Positions 40,922-48,980 of a DNA stretch of 64,000 nt are shown piece after piece. The DNA is from Raineyella sp034933565 (GTDB lineage Bacteria; Actinomycetota; Actinomycetes; Propionibacteriales; Propionibacteriaceae). Position 1 is the first letter of the stretch, and every line of letters begins with the position of its first letter. The position numbers and the translations under genes are program-made. A model generated the notes under the pieces. That model saw nothing but the letters and a program-made list of their open reading frames with translations, did not search any database and was not told the DNA's origin. The stretch covers positions 1 through 64,000 of the forward strand of contig NZ_JAYFNG010000016.1 in the NCBI RefSeq assembly GCF_034933565.1, in the 5' to 3' direction.

Positions 40922-41776
40922 TCAGCGGACCCGCTCGGCGGTGAAGGTCCGGGTCGGGGCGACGAACTCCTCCTGCCCCGCGACCAGCGCCAGCTCCCGG
41001 CGGCCGAGCTCCAGGGTACGGGCCAGCAGGCCGAACATCGACGCAGCGGTGTTCTCCACCGCGGTGCGGGCCGAGCCGGTGGCGAGCAGGTGGGCCAGGA
41101 AGAGCGCCGAGGTGACGTCACCGGACCCGACGAAGTAGGCCTCCAGCTTCGGGGTGGTGACCAGATGCGCGCCGGCGTCATCGACCGCGAGCAGCTGCAC
41201 CGTCGCCGGGTCGGTGTCGGCGCTCACCACCGAGGTGACCAGCACGGTGCGCGGGCCCCGGGAGCGCAGCTCATCGGTGGCCTCGAGGATCTCCTCGAGC
41301 GACTGCGTCCGGCGGCCGACCAGGTGATCCAGCTCGAAGTGGTTGGGCGTCAGCACCTGGGCCATCGGCACCACCCGGTCACGGAACATCGGCGGCACAT
41401 CGTCGCGGACGAAGAACCCTCGCCCGACGTCGCCCATCACCGGGTCGCAGCACCAGATCGCCTCCGGGTTGCGCTCCCGCAGCAGCTCCGCCGCCGCCAG
41501 CACCGTCCCACCGGTGTCGCCGTTGCCCAGGTAGCCGGACAGCAGCGCGTCGCAGCCGGCCAGGGCGCCCCGGTCGTCGATGCCCCGGACCACCTCGAGG
41601 ACGTCGGCCGGATCGAGCAACGGGCCGCGCCAGGCGCCGTACCCGGTGTGGTTGGAGAAGTGGACGGTGAGCACCGGAAGGACCTCGATGCCCATCCGCA
41701 TCAACGGGAAGGCGGCAGCACTGTTGCCGGCGTGGCCGTAGGCGACGGAGGACTGGATGGACAGGATCGAGGTCAT
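40922..41776 (-). CDS. pdxY: Pyridoxal kinase (PdxY)
   Basis: 284 residues of the ribokinase-like fold. SILSIQSSVAYGHAGNSAAAFPL is the pyridoxal-kinase N-terminus with the substrate-binding serine and Y-G-H; CCDPVMGDVGRGFFV, LTPNHFELDHLVGR and the G-S-G-D anion-hole motif (EAYFVGSGDVTSALFLAHL) follow, with the catalytic aspartate in the last. It phosphorylates pyridoxal to PLP in the salvage pathway. The ATG at 41776 has GGAG five bases before it; an ATG three codons earlier has no ribosome site. Confidence 0.93.
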   Translation of the reverse strand: MTSILSIQSSVAYGHAGNSAAAFPLMRMGIEVLPVLTVHFSNHTGYGAWRGPLLDPADVLEVVRGIDDRGALAGCDALLSGYLGNGDTGGTVLAAAELLRERNPEAIWCCDPVMGDVGRGFFVRDDVPPMFRDRVVPMAQVLTPNHFELDHLVGRRTQSLEEILEATDELRSRGPRTVLVTSVVSADTDPATVQLLAVDDAGAHLVTTPKLEAYFVGSGDVTSALFLAHLLATGSARTAVENTAASMFGLLARTLELGRRELALVAGQEEFVAPTRTFTAERVR

Positions 41777-41864
41777 GGGCTCCATGCTGCCGCATCGGCC
41801 GGCGGGTCCGTTCCCCGCGACAGCATGCGACCGGGAGCAGTGGTGCGGGGACGTACGTCCGGGT

Positions 41865-43424
41865 CTAGCCGGTGGTCACCCGGACGTTGGCACCGAGTGC
41901 GTTCAGCCGGTTCGGCAGGTCCTCGTAACCGCGGTTGATCACGTACACGTCGCGCAGCACCGACTCGCCCTTGGCACCGAGCATCGCCAGCAACAGGCAG
42001 ACGCCCGGCCGCAGCGCCGGGGGACAGGTCACCTCGCGGCCGCGCCACTTCGTCGGCCCGTTGACGATCAGCCGGTGCGGGTCGAGCAGCTGGATGTTGC
42101 CGCCGATCTTGGCCAGGTCGAGCAGGTGGATCGCCCGGTTCTCGTACACCCAGTCGTGGATCAGCGTCTGCCCCTGGGCCTCGGCCGCGATCACGGCGAA
42201 GAACGGCAGGTTGTCGATGTTGAGGCCCGGGAAGGGCATCGGGTGGATCTTGTCCATCGGCGCCTTGAGCGTCGAGGGCCGGACAGTGATGTCGACCAGT
42301 CGGGTGCGGCCGTTGTCGGCCATGTACTCGTCGGTGACGGTGAAGTCGAGGCCCATCTCCTCCAGGATCGCCAGCTCGATCTCGAGGAACTCGATCGGGG
42401 CGCGCTGGATGGTCAGCTCGGACTTCGTCACGATCGCGGCGGTGATCAGGCTCATCGCCTCAATCGGGTCCTCCGAGGGGAAGTACTCCACGTCGGCGTT
42501 GATCTCGGTGACGCCGCGGACGACCAGAGTGGTGGTGCCGACGCCGTCGATCCGTACGCCCAGCTTCTGCAGGAAGAAGCAGAGATCCTGGACCATGTAG
42601 TTCGGTGAGGCGTTGCGGATGGTCACCGGGCCGGGGACCATGGCCGCGGCCATCAGGGCGTTCTCGGTGACGGTGTCGCCGCGCTCGGTCAGCACCACGG
42701 CCCGCTCCGGGGCGTGCACGTCACCGGCGGTGCAGCGATAGAAGCCCTCGGTGGCGAGCACATCGAGACCGAAGTGGCGCAGCACCTGCAGGTGCGGCTC
42801 GATGGTGCGCGCACCCAGATCACAGCCGCCGGCGTACGGCACCCGGAAGTCGGTGTAGAAGTGCATCAGCGGCGCGAAGAACATGATGATGGAGCGGGTC
42901 CGGCGGGCGGCGGCGACGTCCATCGAGTCGAGGTCGAGCTCCGCGGGGCGGATCAGCTCGAGGTCGGTGTCGTTGATCCAGGAGATCCGGTAGCCGATGC
43001 TGATCAGCACCTCGCAGATCCGGTTGACCTCCTCGATCTTGGCGATCTTGCGCAGGACGGTGCGGCCGCGGTTGAGCAGCGAGGCGCACAGCAGCGCGAC
43101 CGCCGCGTTCTTCGAGGAGCGTACGTCGATCGCTCCGCTCAGCTGCCGGCCGCCCTCGATGGTGAGGTGCATCGGCGTCGGTCGGGTCGGGTGCATCGGC
43201 TGCGGGGCGGCCTCGGTCGCTTCCGCACCGGGGCCCGCCTCCAGGGCCGCCGCGATCCGGGTGACGAGGTCGATCGACACGTCCACCGCTCCGCTCTCCA
43301 CCTCTTCGAGGGAGGAGCATTCGGTGTTCAGCTTGGCGGCGAGGTCGGCCACGGACAGGCCCCGCTGCTCGCGGGCGTCGCGGATCATCCTGCCGATCTG
43401 CAAGGCGGTGGAGCTAGAAGTCAC
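41865..43424 (-). CDS. murA: MurA-type UDP-GlcNAc enolpyruvyltransferase fused to an HTH domain
   Basis: 519 residues against about 420 for ordinary MurA. Residues 1-65 form an XRE-type helix-turn-helix (QIGRMIRDAREQRGLSVADL, AAKLNTECSSLEEVESGAVD). From residue about 85 the EPSP-synthase fold begins (LTIEGGRQLSGAIDVRSSKNAA), with the catalytic cysteine in AGGCDLGART (Cys201) and EVTCPPALRPGVCLLLAML near the end. It transfers enolpyruvate to UDP-GlcNAc, the first committed step of peptidoglycan synthesis. The HTH fusion occurs in other actinobacteria; whether the HTH binds DNA is unknown. The ATG at 43424 is supported by the intact HTH. Confidence 0.93.
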   Translation of the reverse strand: MTSSSTALQIGRMIRDAREQRGLSVADLAAKLNTECSSLEEVESGAVDVSIDLVTRIAAALEAGPGAEATEAAPQPMHPTRPTPMHLTIEGGRQLSGAIDVRSSKNAAVALLCASLLNRGRTVLRKIAKIEEVNRICEVLISIGYRISWINDTDLELIRPAELDLDSMDVAAARRTRSIIMFFAPLMHFYTDFRVPYAGGCDLGARTIEPHLQVLRHFGLDVLATEGFYRCTAGDVHAPERAVVLTERGDTVTENALMAAAMVPGPVTIRNASPNYMVQDLCFFLQKLGVRIDGVGTTTLVVRGVTEINADVEYFPSEDPIEAMSLITAAIVTKSELTIQRAPIEFLEIELAILEEMGLDFTVTDEYMADNGRTRLVDITVRPSTLKAPMDKIHPMPFPGLNIDNLPFFAVIAAEAQGQTLIHDWVYENRAIHLLDLAKIGGNIQLLDPHRLIVNGPTKWRGREVTCPPALRPGVCLLLAMLGAKGESVLRDVYVINRGYEDLPNRLNALGANVRVTTG

Positions 43425-43537
43425 CGGGCCAGCCTAACCCACGGTCCCCGGACACCCTCCGGAGCCGGGTGTTCCGCCAGGTGCACTGACCGGGGTCCGT
43501 CCACGTCGTCGCGACGACAGGAGGGGGCGTCGCTGGT

Positions 43538-43543
43538 TAAGGT
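43538..43543 (+). promoter_or_regulatory. -10 element TAAGGT before lpd
   Basis: TAAGGT fits T-A-n-n-n-T and ends seven bases before the lpd ATG at 43551. The intervening GTTGAGGCC has only a poor ribosome site, so the lpd transcript is probably leaderless or nearly so. Confidence 0.45.
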
Positions 43544-43550
43544 TGAGGCC

Positions 43551-44957
43551 ATGACCGCACACTTTGACGTCGTTGTCCTGGGCGCCGGGCCCGGTGGGTA
43601 CGTGGCGGCGATCCGCGCCGCCCAGCTGGGCCTGAAGACCGCCGTTGTCGAGAAGCAGTGGTGGGGCGGGGTCTGCCTCAACGTGGGCTGCATCCCCACC
43701 AAGTCCCTGCTGCGCAATGCCGAGCTCGCCCACATCTTCACCCACGAGCGTGACACCTTCGGGTTCAGCATCGACGGCGAGGTGCGGCTGGACTACGCCA
43801 AGGCCTTCACCCGGTCGCGCAAGGTGTCGGACCGGTCGGTGGGCGGTGTCCACTTCCTGATGAAGAAGAACAAGATCCAGGAGCTCAACGGCTGGGGCAC
43901 CTTCAAGGACGCCCGGACGATCGAGGTGACCAAGGACGACGGCACCGTCGAGACCGTCACCGCCGAGAACGTGATCATCGCCGCCGGCTCGGTCACCCGC
44001 ATGCTGCCCGGCATGCAGCGCTCGGCCAACGTCCTGACGTACGAGGAGCTGATCCTCTCGGACACGCTGCCGCAGAAGATCATCATCGGCGGCGCCGGCG
44101 CCATCGGCACCGAGTTCGCCTATGTCCTCAACGCCTACGGTGTCGACGTCACCATCGTGGAGTACCTGGACCGGATGATCCCGGTCGAGGACGCCGAGCT
44201 CAGCAAGGAGCTGCTCAAGGCGTACAAGAAGCTCGGCATCAGGGTCCTCACGAGCACCGCGGTCAAGAACGTGGAGGACACCGGCGCCGGGGTCCGGATC
44301 ACCGTCGAGCCGTCCGCCGGCGGCGAGCAGCAGGTCCTCGAGGCGGACAAGATGCTGTCCGCCTTCGGCTTCGCCCCCCGCACCCAGGGCTACGGCCTGG
44401 AGAACACCGGGGTGGCGCTCACCCAGCGTGGCGCCATCGAGATCGACGACTACATGCGCACCAACGTCCCCGGCGTCTACGCCATCGGTGACGTCACCGC
44501 CAAGCTGATGCTCGCCCACACCGCCGAGGCGATGGGCGTGGTCGCCGCCGAGACCATCGCCGGTGCCGAGACCATGCCGATCAACTACGACATGATCCCG
44601 CACGCCACGTACTGCCAGCCCCAGATCGCCGCCTTCGGCTACACCGAGGAGAAGGCCAAGGAGCTCGGCTACAACGTCAAGGTGGCGAAGTTCCCGTTCT
44701 CCGCCAACGCCAAGGCGAACGGCCTCAACGAGGGGGTCGGCTTCGTCAAGATCGTCGCCGACGCCACGTACGGCGAGATCCTCGGTGCCCACATGATCGG
44801 CCCGGAGGTCACCGAGCTGCTCCCCGAGCTCGTCCTCGCCCAGACCTGGGATCTGACCGCCGAGGAGATCGGCCGTACGGTCCACGCCCACCCGACCCTG
44901 TCCGAGGCGATCAAGGAGGCGGCCGAGGGCATCGGCGGTCACATGATCAACCTCTGA
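43551..44957 (+). CDS. lpd: Dihydrolipoyl dehydrogenase
   Basis: 468 residues. FAD motif VVVLGAGPGGYVAAIRAAQLG, redox-active disulfide GGVCLNVGCIPTKSLL (C-x-x-x-x-C), NAD motif IIIGGAGAIGTEFAYVL, second FAD contact YAIGDVTAKLMLAHTA and the C-terminal interface with the catalytic H-x-x-x-x-E pair in VHAHPTLSEAIKEAAE. It reoxidises lipoamide as E3 of the pyruvate and 2-oxoglutarate dehydrogenase complexes and possibly the glycine cleavage system. No E1/E2 genes adjoin it. Codon use is strongly GC-biased, as for a highly expressed gene. A clear terminator follows. Confidence 0.97.
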   Translation: MTAHFDVVVLGAGPGGYVAAIRAAQLGLKTAVVEKQWWGGVCLNVGCIPTKSLLRNAELAHIFTHERDTFGFSIDGEVRLDYAKAFTRSRKVSDRSVGGVHFLMKKNKIQELNGWGTFKDARTIEVTKDDGTVETVTAENVIIAAGSVTRMLPGMQRSANVLTYEELILSDTLPQKIIIGGAGAIGTEFAYVLNAYGVDVTIVEYLDRMIPVEDAELSKELLKAYKKLGIRVLTSTAVKNVEDTGAGVRITVEPSAGGEQQVLEADKMLSAFGFAPRTQGYGLENTGVALTQRGAIEIDDYMRTNVPGVYAIGDVTAKLMLAHTAEAMGVVAAETIAGAETMPINYDMIPHATYCQPQIAAFGYTEEKAKELGYNVKVAKFPFSANAKANGLNEGVGFVKIVADATYGEILGAHMIGPEVTELLPELVLAQTWDLTAEEIGRTVHAHPTLSEAIKEAAEGIGGHMINL

Positions 44958-44984
44958 CGAGAGGTCCCCGACCCGCTCGACCGG

Positions 44985-45017
44985 TCCCCGGACACCTACT
45001 ACTACGGTGTCCGGGGA
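44985..45017 (+). terminator. Terminator after lpd
   Basis: TCCCCGGACACC at 44985-44996 pairs with 45006-45017 around a nine-base loop; TTCTTGCT follows, giving a short T-rich tail on the plus strand. It lies 27 bases after the lpd stop and separates it from the polysaccharide locus. Confidence 0.7.
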
Positions 45018-45067
45018 TTCTTGCTGTGCCCCGCTGCACCGGTGGAGAACGACATCGGCCCGGAAAT

Positions 45068-45079
45068 CAAGTCTTGACA
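45068..45079 (+). promoter_or_regulatory. Candidate control region of the polysaccharide locus
   Basis: A perfect palindrome TCAAGTCTTGA at 45068-45078 overlaps TTGACA (45074-45079), a full match to a -35 hexamer. A convincing -10 at 16-18 bases is not visible. CCGGAAATC occurs just before it and again at 45144-45152. The surrounding 45050-45180 is much poorer in GC than the rest of the window, as expected of a regulated promoter. Confidence 0.4.
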
Positions 45080-45205
45080 CCCCGCAACATTCCGGATTCC
45101 CTGTCTGTTAGGGGGGATGGGGAAGTGTTCGCATTACGTCTGTCCGGAAATCGTCAATCAGCACCGACAAATCGATGGCACCCTCGACCGCCGCAACGTT
45201 TGCAG

Positions 45206-47377
45206 ATGCGACGTTTGCCGATGCGGCCGTCGCCGGTGCGACCCTCGCATCCGAGGGAGCGCCGGAGGCGATGGAGCATGGTCGTCCTCGCAGTCGCGCT
45301 GGTGGCCGGCGGCTGCTCGAGCGGGAGCGCCAGTGGTCCGGCACCGCCGGCCGGACCCGCCCAACTGGCACTGTCACCGCAGGGACCGGCGGAACCGGCC
45401 GGCAGCTCCGACGTGGCTCTGCGGGTGCTCCTGCTCGACGACAACACGTCCTGGGCACAGGCCCTGCGGTCCGAGCTGCGCACCGAGGGGATGCCGTACA
45501 CCCGGATCGACCTGACGGCCGGTGACCGCACCCCGGTCACCCCGGCGCTGCTGGCCGGCCAGGACAGCTCGGGGGCACACGGGCAGTTCTCCGCGATCAT
45601 CGCTCCACAGGCAAGCTCCACGCTGCTGACGGCGAGCGAGCAGCAGCTGCTGCGCGACTACCAGTCCGCGTTCGGCGTCCGACTGGTGGAGACCGCCACC
45701 ACCGACGACATCTCCCGCGACGTACCGGTGGCCGACCTCTACCGCGGCCCGATCGACGGCGCCACCGCCACGCTCACCGGTGAGGCCACCGCGGGAGCCT
45801 TCTCCTACCTGCGCGGCACCGTACGGATCGACCCGGGACACGACGACACCGAGGCGGCACTCGTCCGTCATCCCAGCGTCGCCAAGGGTGTCCGGTCCAC
45901 CCCGCTGCTGACCACGCCGATCCCGGGCACCCGGTCGCCGGGCACCCTGATCCGCACCGAGGTCCGCGACGGACGTGAACGGATGCTCTTCTCCTTCAAC
46001 GGCAATTCCGGTGACGAGGACCAGCGGGTGCTGAGTCACGGGGTGCTGCGCTGGGTCACCCGCGACGTTTCGTTGTCACATTTCCGCAGCTGGTTCTCGG
46101 TCCACGCCGATGACGTCCTACTGCCCGATACGCAATGGAGCGTGGAGGGAAAATGCGAGATCGGTCGGAATTGTCCGGCCCAGATTTCCACCTCGGGTCC
46201 GGGCGCCACCGTACGCATGGTGCCCGACGACGTCGACGTCCTGGTCGCCTGGCAGCGCGAGCACGGGATCAAGATCGACCTGGTGCTGAACGGCGCCGGG
46301 GCGGCCCAGTACGCCCAGAGCCATGGCGGCGCTGACCCGTTGACGGACCGATTGGTCGCCCGCACCGGGGAGCTGCGGTGGATCAACCACACCTTCACCC
46401 ACGCCTTCCTCGGCTGCCAGCAGATCCTGCTCCCCGACGACTGGAAGTGCGTCGAGACCGATGGCCGGATCGACTGGGTCCCGGCCGACACCCTCTCCCG
46501 CGAGATCGTCACCAACCAACGCTTCATGGCGAAGATGGGTCTGCAGCACTACTCGCCGGCGGAGCTGGTCACCGGCGAGCATTCGGGGCTGCGCAAGCCG
46601 CCCCAGCAGCCCGAGGACAACCCGGCGCTGGCCGGGGTGCTGACCCGTGCCGGGATCGCCTGGGTCGCCGCCGACGCCTCGGACGAGACCACCCCGCGCC
46701 GGATCGGCTCGGCCACCACGCTGCCCCGCAGCCCGATCGACCTCGACTACGACACGCCCACGGCCCGCCAGGTCGTCTCGCTCTACAACTGGAAGAACGA
46801 CTCCGCGGCGGACGGGGGCTCCGGCCAGTGCCGGACCAGTGGGCAGGAGTGCGTCGCACCGCTGGACCTCGACCATGGCTTCACCAGGACGATCCTGCCG
46901 ATGGAGGCGGACAAGATCTACCAGCACATGACCGGCGACGATCCCCGACCGCACTTCGTGCACCAGAGCAACCTGACCTCCGAACGGTTGCTCTACCCGA
47001 TCCTCGAGGAGGCGCTGCGACGCCGGGCCGAGACGTACGCCGACTCCGTCCCGCTCGTCAATCCCTCGATGACCGAGGCCGGCCAGGCCCTCCTCGACCG
47101 CCAGAACTGGAAGGACGACCGGGCGGAGGTGAGCGCCTCGGTGTCGGGCCGGCGGGTCCGGCTGACCAACAACGGCGACCTCGCCGTCCGGGTCCCGCTC
47201 ACCCTCCCCGACGGCGCCGAGCTGGTCTCCCACGAATCCGTCACCGGCCCGTACGGCGAGGCGTACGCCGACCAACGCTCCGGCTGGGTCGAGTTGGCCC
47301 CCGGTGCATCCGCAGATTTCCAGACCGCGGCGGCGCAGGGGTTCCCCGGCGCCACCCACTGGCCGAAGGAGGGATGA
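45206..47377 (+). CDS. Lipoprotein polysaccharide deacetylase-like protein (Agd3/CE18-like)
   Basis: 723 residues from the chosen ATG. A basic N-terminus (RERRRRW) is followed by a hydrophobic stretch ending LVAGGCSSG, a lipobox, so it should be anchored outside. Residues about 75-290 are an alpha/beta domain of unknown type. The C-terminal half has SVHADDVLLPD (H300-A-D-D) and WINHTFTHAFLGC (H395 and H399), a D-D/H-x-x-x-H arrangement typical of metal-dependent polysaccharide deacetylases and most like fungal Agd3. I infer N-deacetylation of a GalNAc-containing polymer. The start is uncertain (ATG 45206, 45221 or 45278). It is first in a five-gene operon; AAGGAGG for the next gene lies inside its end. 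Confidence 0.65.
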   Translation: MRRLPMRPSPVRPSHPRERRRRWSMVVLAVALVAGGCSSGSASGPAPPAGPAQLALSPQGPAEPAGSSDVALRVLLLDDNTSWAQALRSELRTEGMPYTRIDLTAGDRTPVTPALLAGQDSSGAHGQFSAIIAPQASSTLLTASEQQLLRDYQSAFGVRLVETATTDDISRDVPVADLYRGPIDGATATLTGEATAGAFSYLRGTVRIDPGHDDTEAALVRHPSVAKGVRSTPLLTTPIPGTRSPGTLIRTEVRDGRERMLFSFNGNSGDEDQRVLSHGVLRWVTRDVSLSHFRSWFSVHADDVLLPDTQWSVEGKCEIGRNCPAQISTSGPGATVRMVPDDVDVLVAWQREHGIKIDLVLNGAGAAQYAQSHGGADPLTDRLVARTGELRWINHTFTHAFLGCQQILLPDDWKCVETDGRIDWVPADTLSREIVTNQRFMAKMGLQHYSPAELVTGEHSGLRKPPQQPEDNPALAGVLTRAGIAWVAADASDETTPRRIGSATTLPRSPIDLDYDTPTARQVVSLYNWKNDSAADGGSGQCRTSGQECVAPLDLDHGFTRTILPMEADKIYQHMTGDDPRPHFVHQSNLTSERLLYPILEEALRRRAETYADSVPLVNPSMTEAGQALLDRQNWKDDRAEVSASVSGRRVRLTNNGDLAVRVPLTLPDGAELVSHESVTGPYGEAYADQRSGWVELAPGASADFQTAAAQGFPGATHWPKEG

Positions 47378-47381
47378 CCCG

Positions 47382-48950
47382 ATGCGTATCGGCCTTTTCA
47401 CCGAAGGCACCTATCCGGTCACGACGGGCGGCGTCACCCGGTGGTGTGAGCTGCTCATCGGCGGCCTGCCCGAGCACACCTTCGTCCCGGTGACAATCAT
47501 CGGCTCCGACGAGCAGGTCGTCGTCCGTACCCCTGACAACGTCACCGACATCACCCTGGTGCCGATGTGGGGGCGGACCCGTCCGGCCCTGGTGGCGCGA
47601 CGGCGCCGGGCCCTCGAGGACCTGCTGGGCGAGATCTGGTCCGCCGCCCTACCGGCCGCCGAGGACCGCGATTCGGACGTCGAACGATTCGGCCGGGCGG
47701 CCCGTGAGCTCACCGCCTGGCACGGTCCCCGGCTGTCCCGGCTGCTCGCCACCGAAGGCTCCGTCCGCGCGTTGCTGGCCGCCTGGCGGGCCCAGCGCCG
47801 GGTCCGCCCGACGCTGCCGCCGCTGACGCTCGCCGACGCGGTCCGGGCCAGTGCCCACGTCGACCGGGTGCTGGCCCTGGCGGACGTCCGGTTCCCCGAT
47901 GTCGACGTGAGCCACGTGGGTGCCAACGGGCCCAGCGCACTGCTGGCGCTCGGACGCTGGTGGTCGGCCGGCACCCCGATCCTGCTGACCGAGCACGGCA
48001 TCTACCTGCGCGAACGCTACCTGGCGATGACCCGTACGGACCTCGGCTGGCCGGCCCGCCGGGCGGTCGGCGCCTTCCTGCGTGTACTCAGCCAGCTGGC
48101 CTACCAGGAGGCGATCCGGATCACCCCGGTGAGCGACTTCAACCAGCGCTGGGAGCGGCTCCTGGGGGCCGACCCGGACAAGATCGAGACGATCCACAAC
48201 GGCGTCGAGACCGATCTGTTCCGGCCGATCGACACCGAGCCGGCGGTGCCCACCATCTCGTTCGTCGGCCGGATCGACCCGTTGAAGGACCTGGCCACCC
48301 TGGTCTCCGCGGTCGACATCGTCCGCCGACAGGTGCCGGACGTACGCCTGCGGGTGTTCGGCCCGACCCCGGAGGGCAACGAGGCCTACCGCGACGAGCT
48401 CACCGGGCAGGTGGCCGGCCTCGGCCTGACCGAGGTGATCAGCTTCGAGGGTGCCGTCAGCTCTGCGCTCCCCGCCCTCGAGGCGGGGCACGTGGTCGCC
48501 CTGTCGAGCATCTCCGAGGGGCTGCCCTACACGGTCATCGAGGCGATGATGGCCGGCCGCGCCACGGTCAACACCGATGTCGGCGGTGTCGCCGAGGTGG
48601 TCGGCGATGACGGTGTCTGCGGCGCCCTGGTCCCACCGCGGGACCCGGAGGCGCTGGCCACGGCACTGGCCGAGTTGCTCACCGACGACGACGCGCGCCG
48701 GGAGATGGGCCGGCGGGCCCGGCAGCGGGCGCTGGCGATGTTCAACCTGGACCTGTTCACCCAGCGGTACCAGCAGGCCTATCTGACCGTCCGCGACGCG
48801 GCAGGGCCGGTCCCGACGATGGCCGCAGCACGGGGCCGCCGGTCCGCTGCGGTCGCCAGGTCCGGTGTGCCGGTCGGTGCCGCCGCGGGGCCACCCGGCC
48901 GCCCGGCCGCCACCGGGCAGGACGCCCTGGCGGTCGAGCGGCGGGCCTGA
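47382..48950 (+). CDS. PelF-type GT4 glycosyltransferase
   Basis: 522 residues. The N-terminus IGLFTEGTYPVTTGGVTRWC and the block LLTEHGIYLRERYL (about residues 202-215) are diagnostic of the PelF/DUF3492 branch of GT4. A standard GT-B second half follows: NGVETDLFRPI, SFVGRIDPLKDLATLV and the E-x7-E motif SEGLPYTVIEA (E379, E387). PelF uses UDP-sugars (UDP-GlcNAc/GalNAc) in the cytoplasm to build the cationic Pel polymer. The last ~50 residues are an Ala/Gly/Arg-rich tail not seen in Pseudomonas PelF, as far as I recall. It starts four bases after the deacetylase stop. Its stop region is duplicated before the next gene. Confidence 0.9.
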   Translation: MRIGLFTEGTYPVTTGGVTRWCELLIGGLPEHTFVPVTIIGSDEQVVVRTPDNVTDITLVPMWGRTRPALVARRRRALEDLLGEIWSAALPAAEDRDSDVERFGRAARELTAWHGPRLSRLLATEGSVRALLAAWRAQRRVRPTLPPLTLADAVRASAHVDRVLALADVRFPDVDVSHVGANGPSALLALGRWWSAGTPILLTEHGIYLRERYLAMTRTDLGWPARRAVGAFLRVLSQLAYQEAIRITPVSDFNQRWERLLGADPDKIETIHNGVETDLFRPIDTEPAVPTISFVGRIDPLKDLATLVSAVDIVRRQVPDVRLRVFGPTPEGNEAYRDELTGQVAGLGLTEVISFEGAVSSALPALEAGHVVALSSISEGLPYTVIEAMMAGRATVNTDVGGVAEVVGDDGVCGALVPPRDPEALATALAELLTDDDARREMGRRARQRALAMFNLDLFTQRYQQAYLTVRDAAGPVPTMAAARGRRSAAVARSGVPVGAAAGPPGRPAATGQDALAVERRA

Positions 48951-48980
48951 TGACGGTCGGGAGGAAAGGCTGATGACGGT
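48947..48980 (+). repeat. 11-bp repeat linking the pelF stop to the next start
   Basis: CTGATGACGGT is present at 48947-48957, where it holds the stop of the PelF-type gene, and at 48970-48980, where it holds the start of the membrane-protein gene. The first copy creates a seven-codon frame (M-T-V-G-R-K-G, 48950-48973) whose stop overlaps the next ATG as TGATG. Confidence 0.7.
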
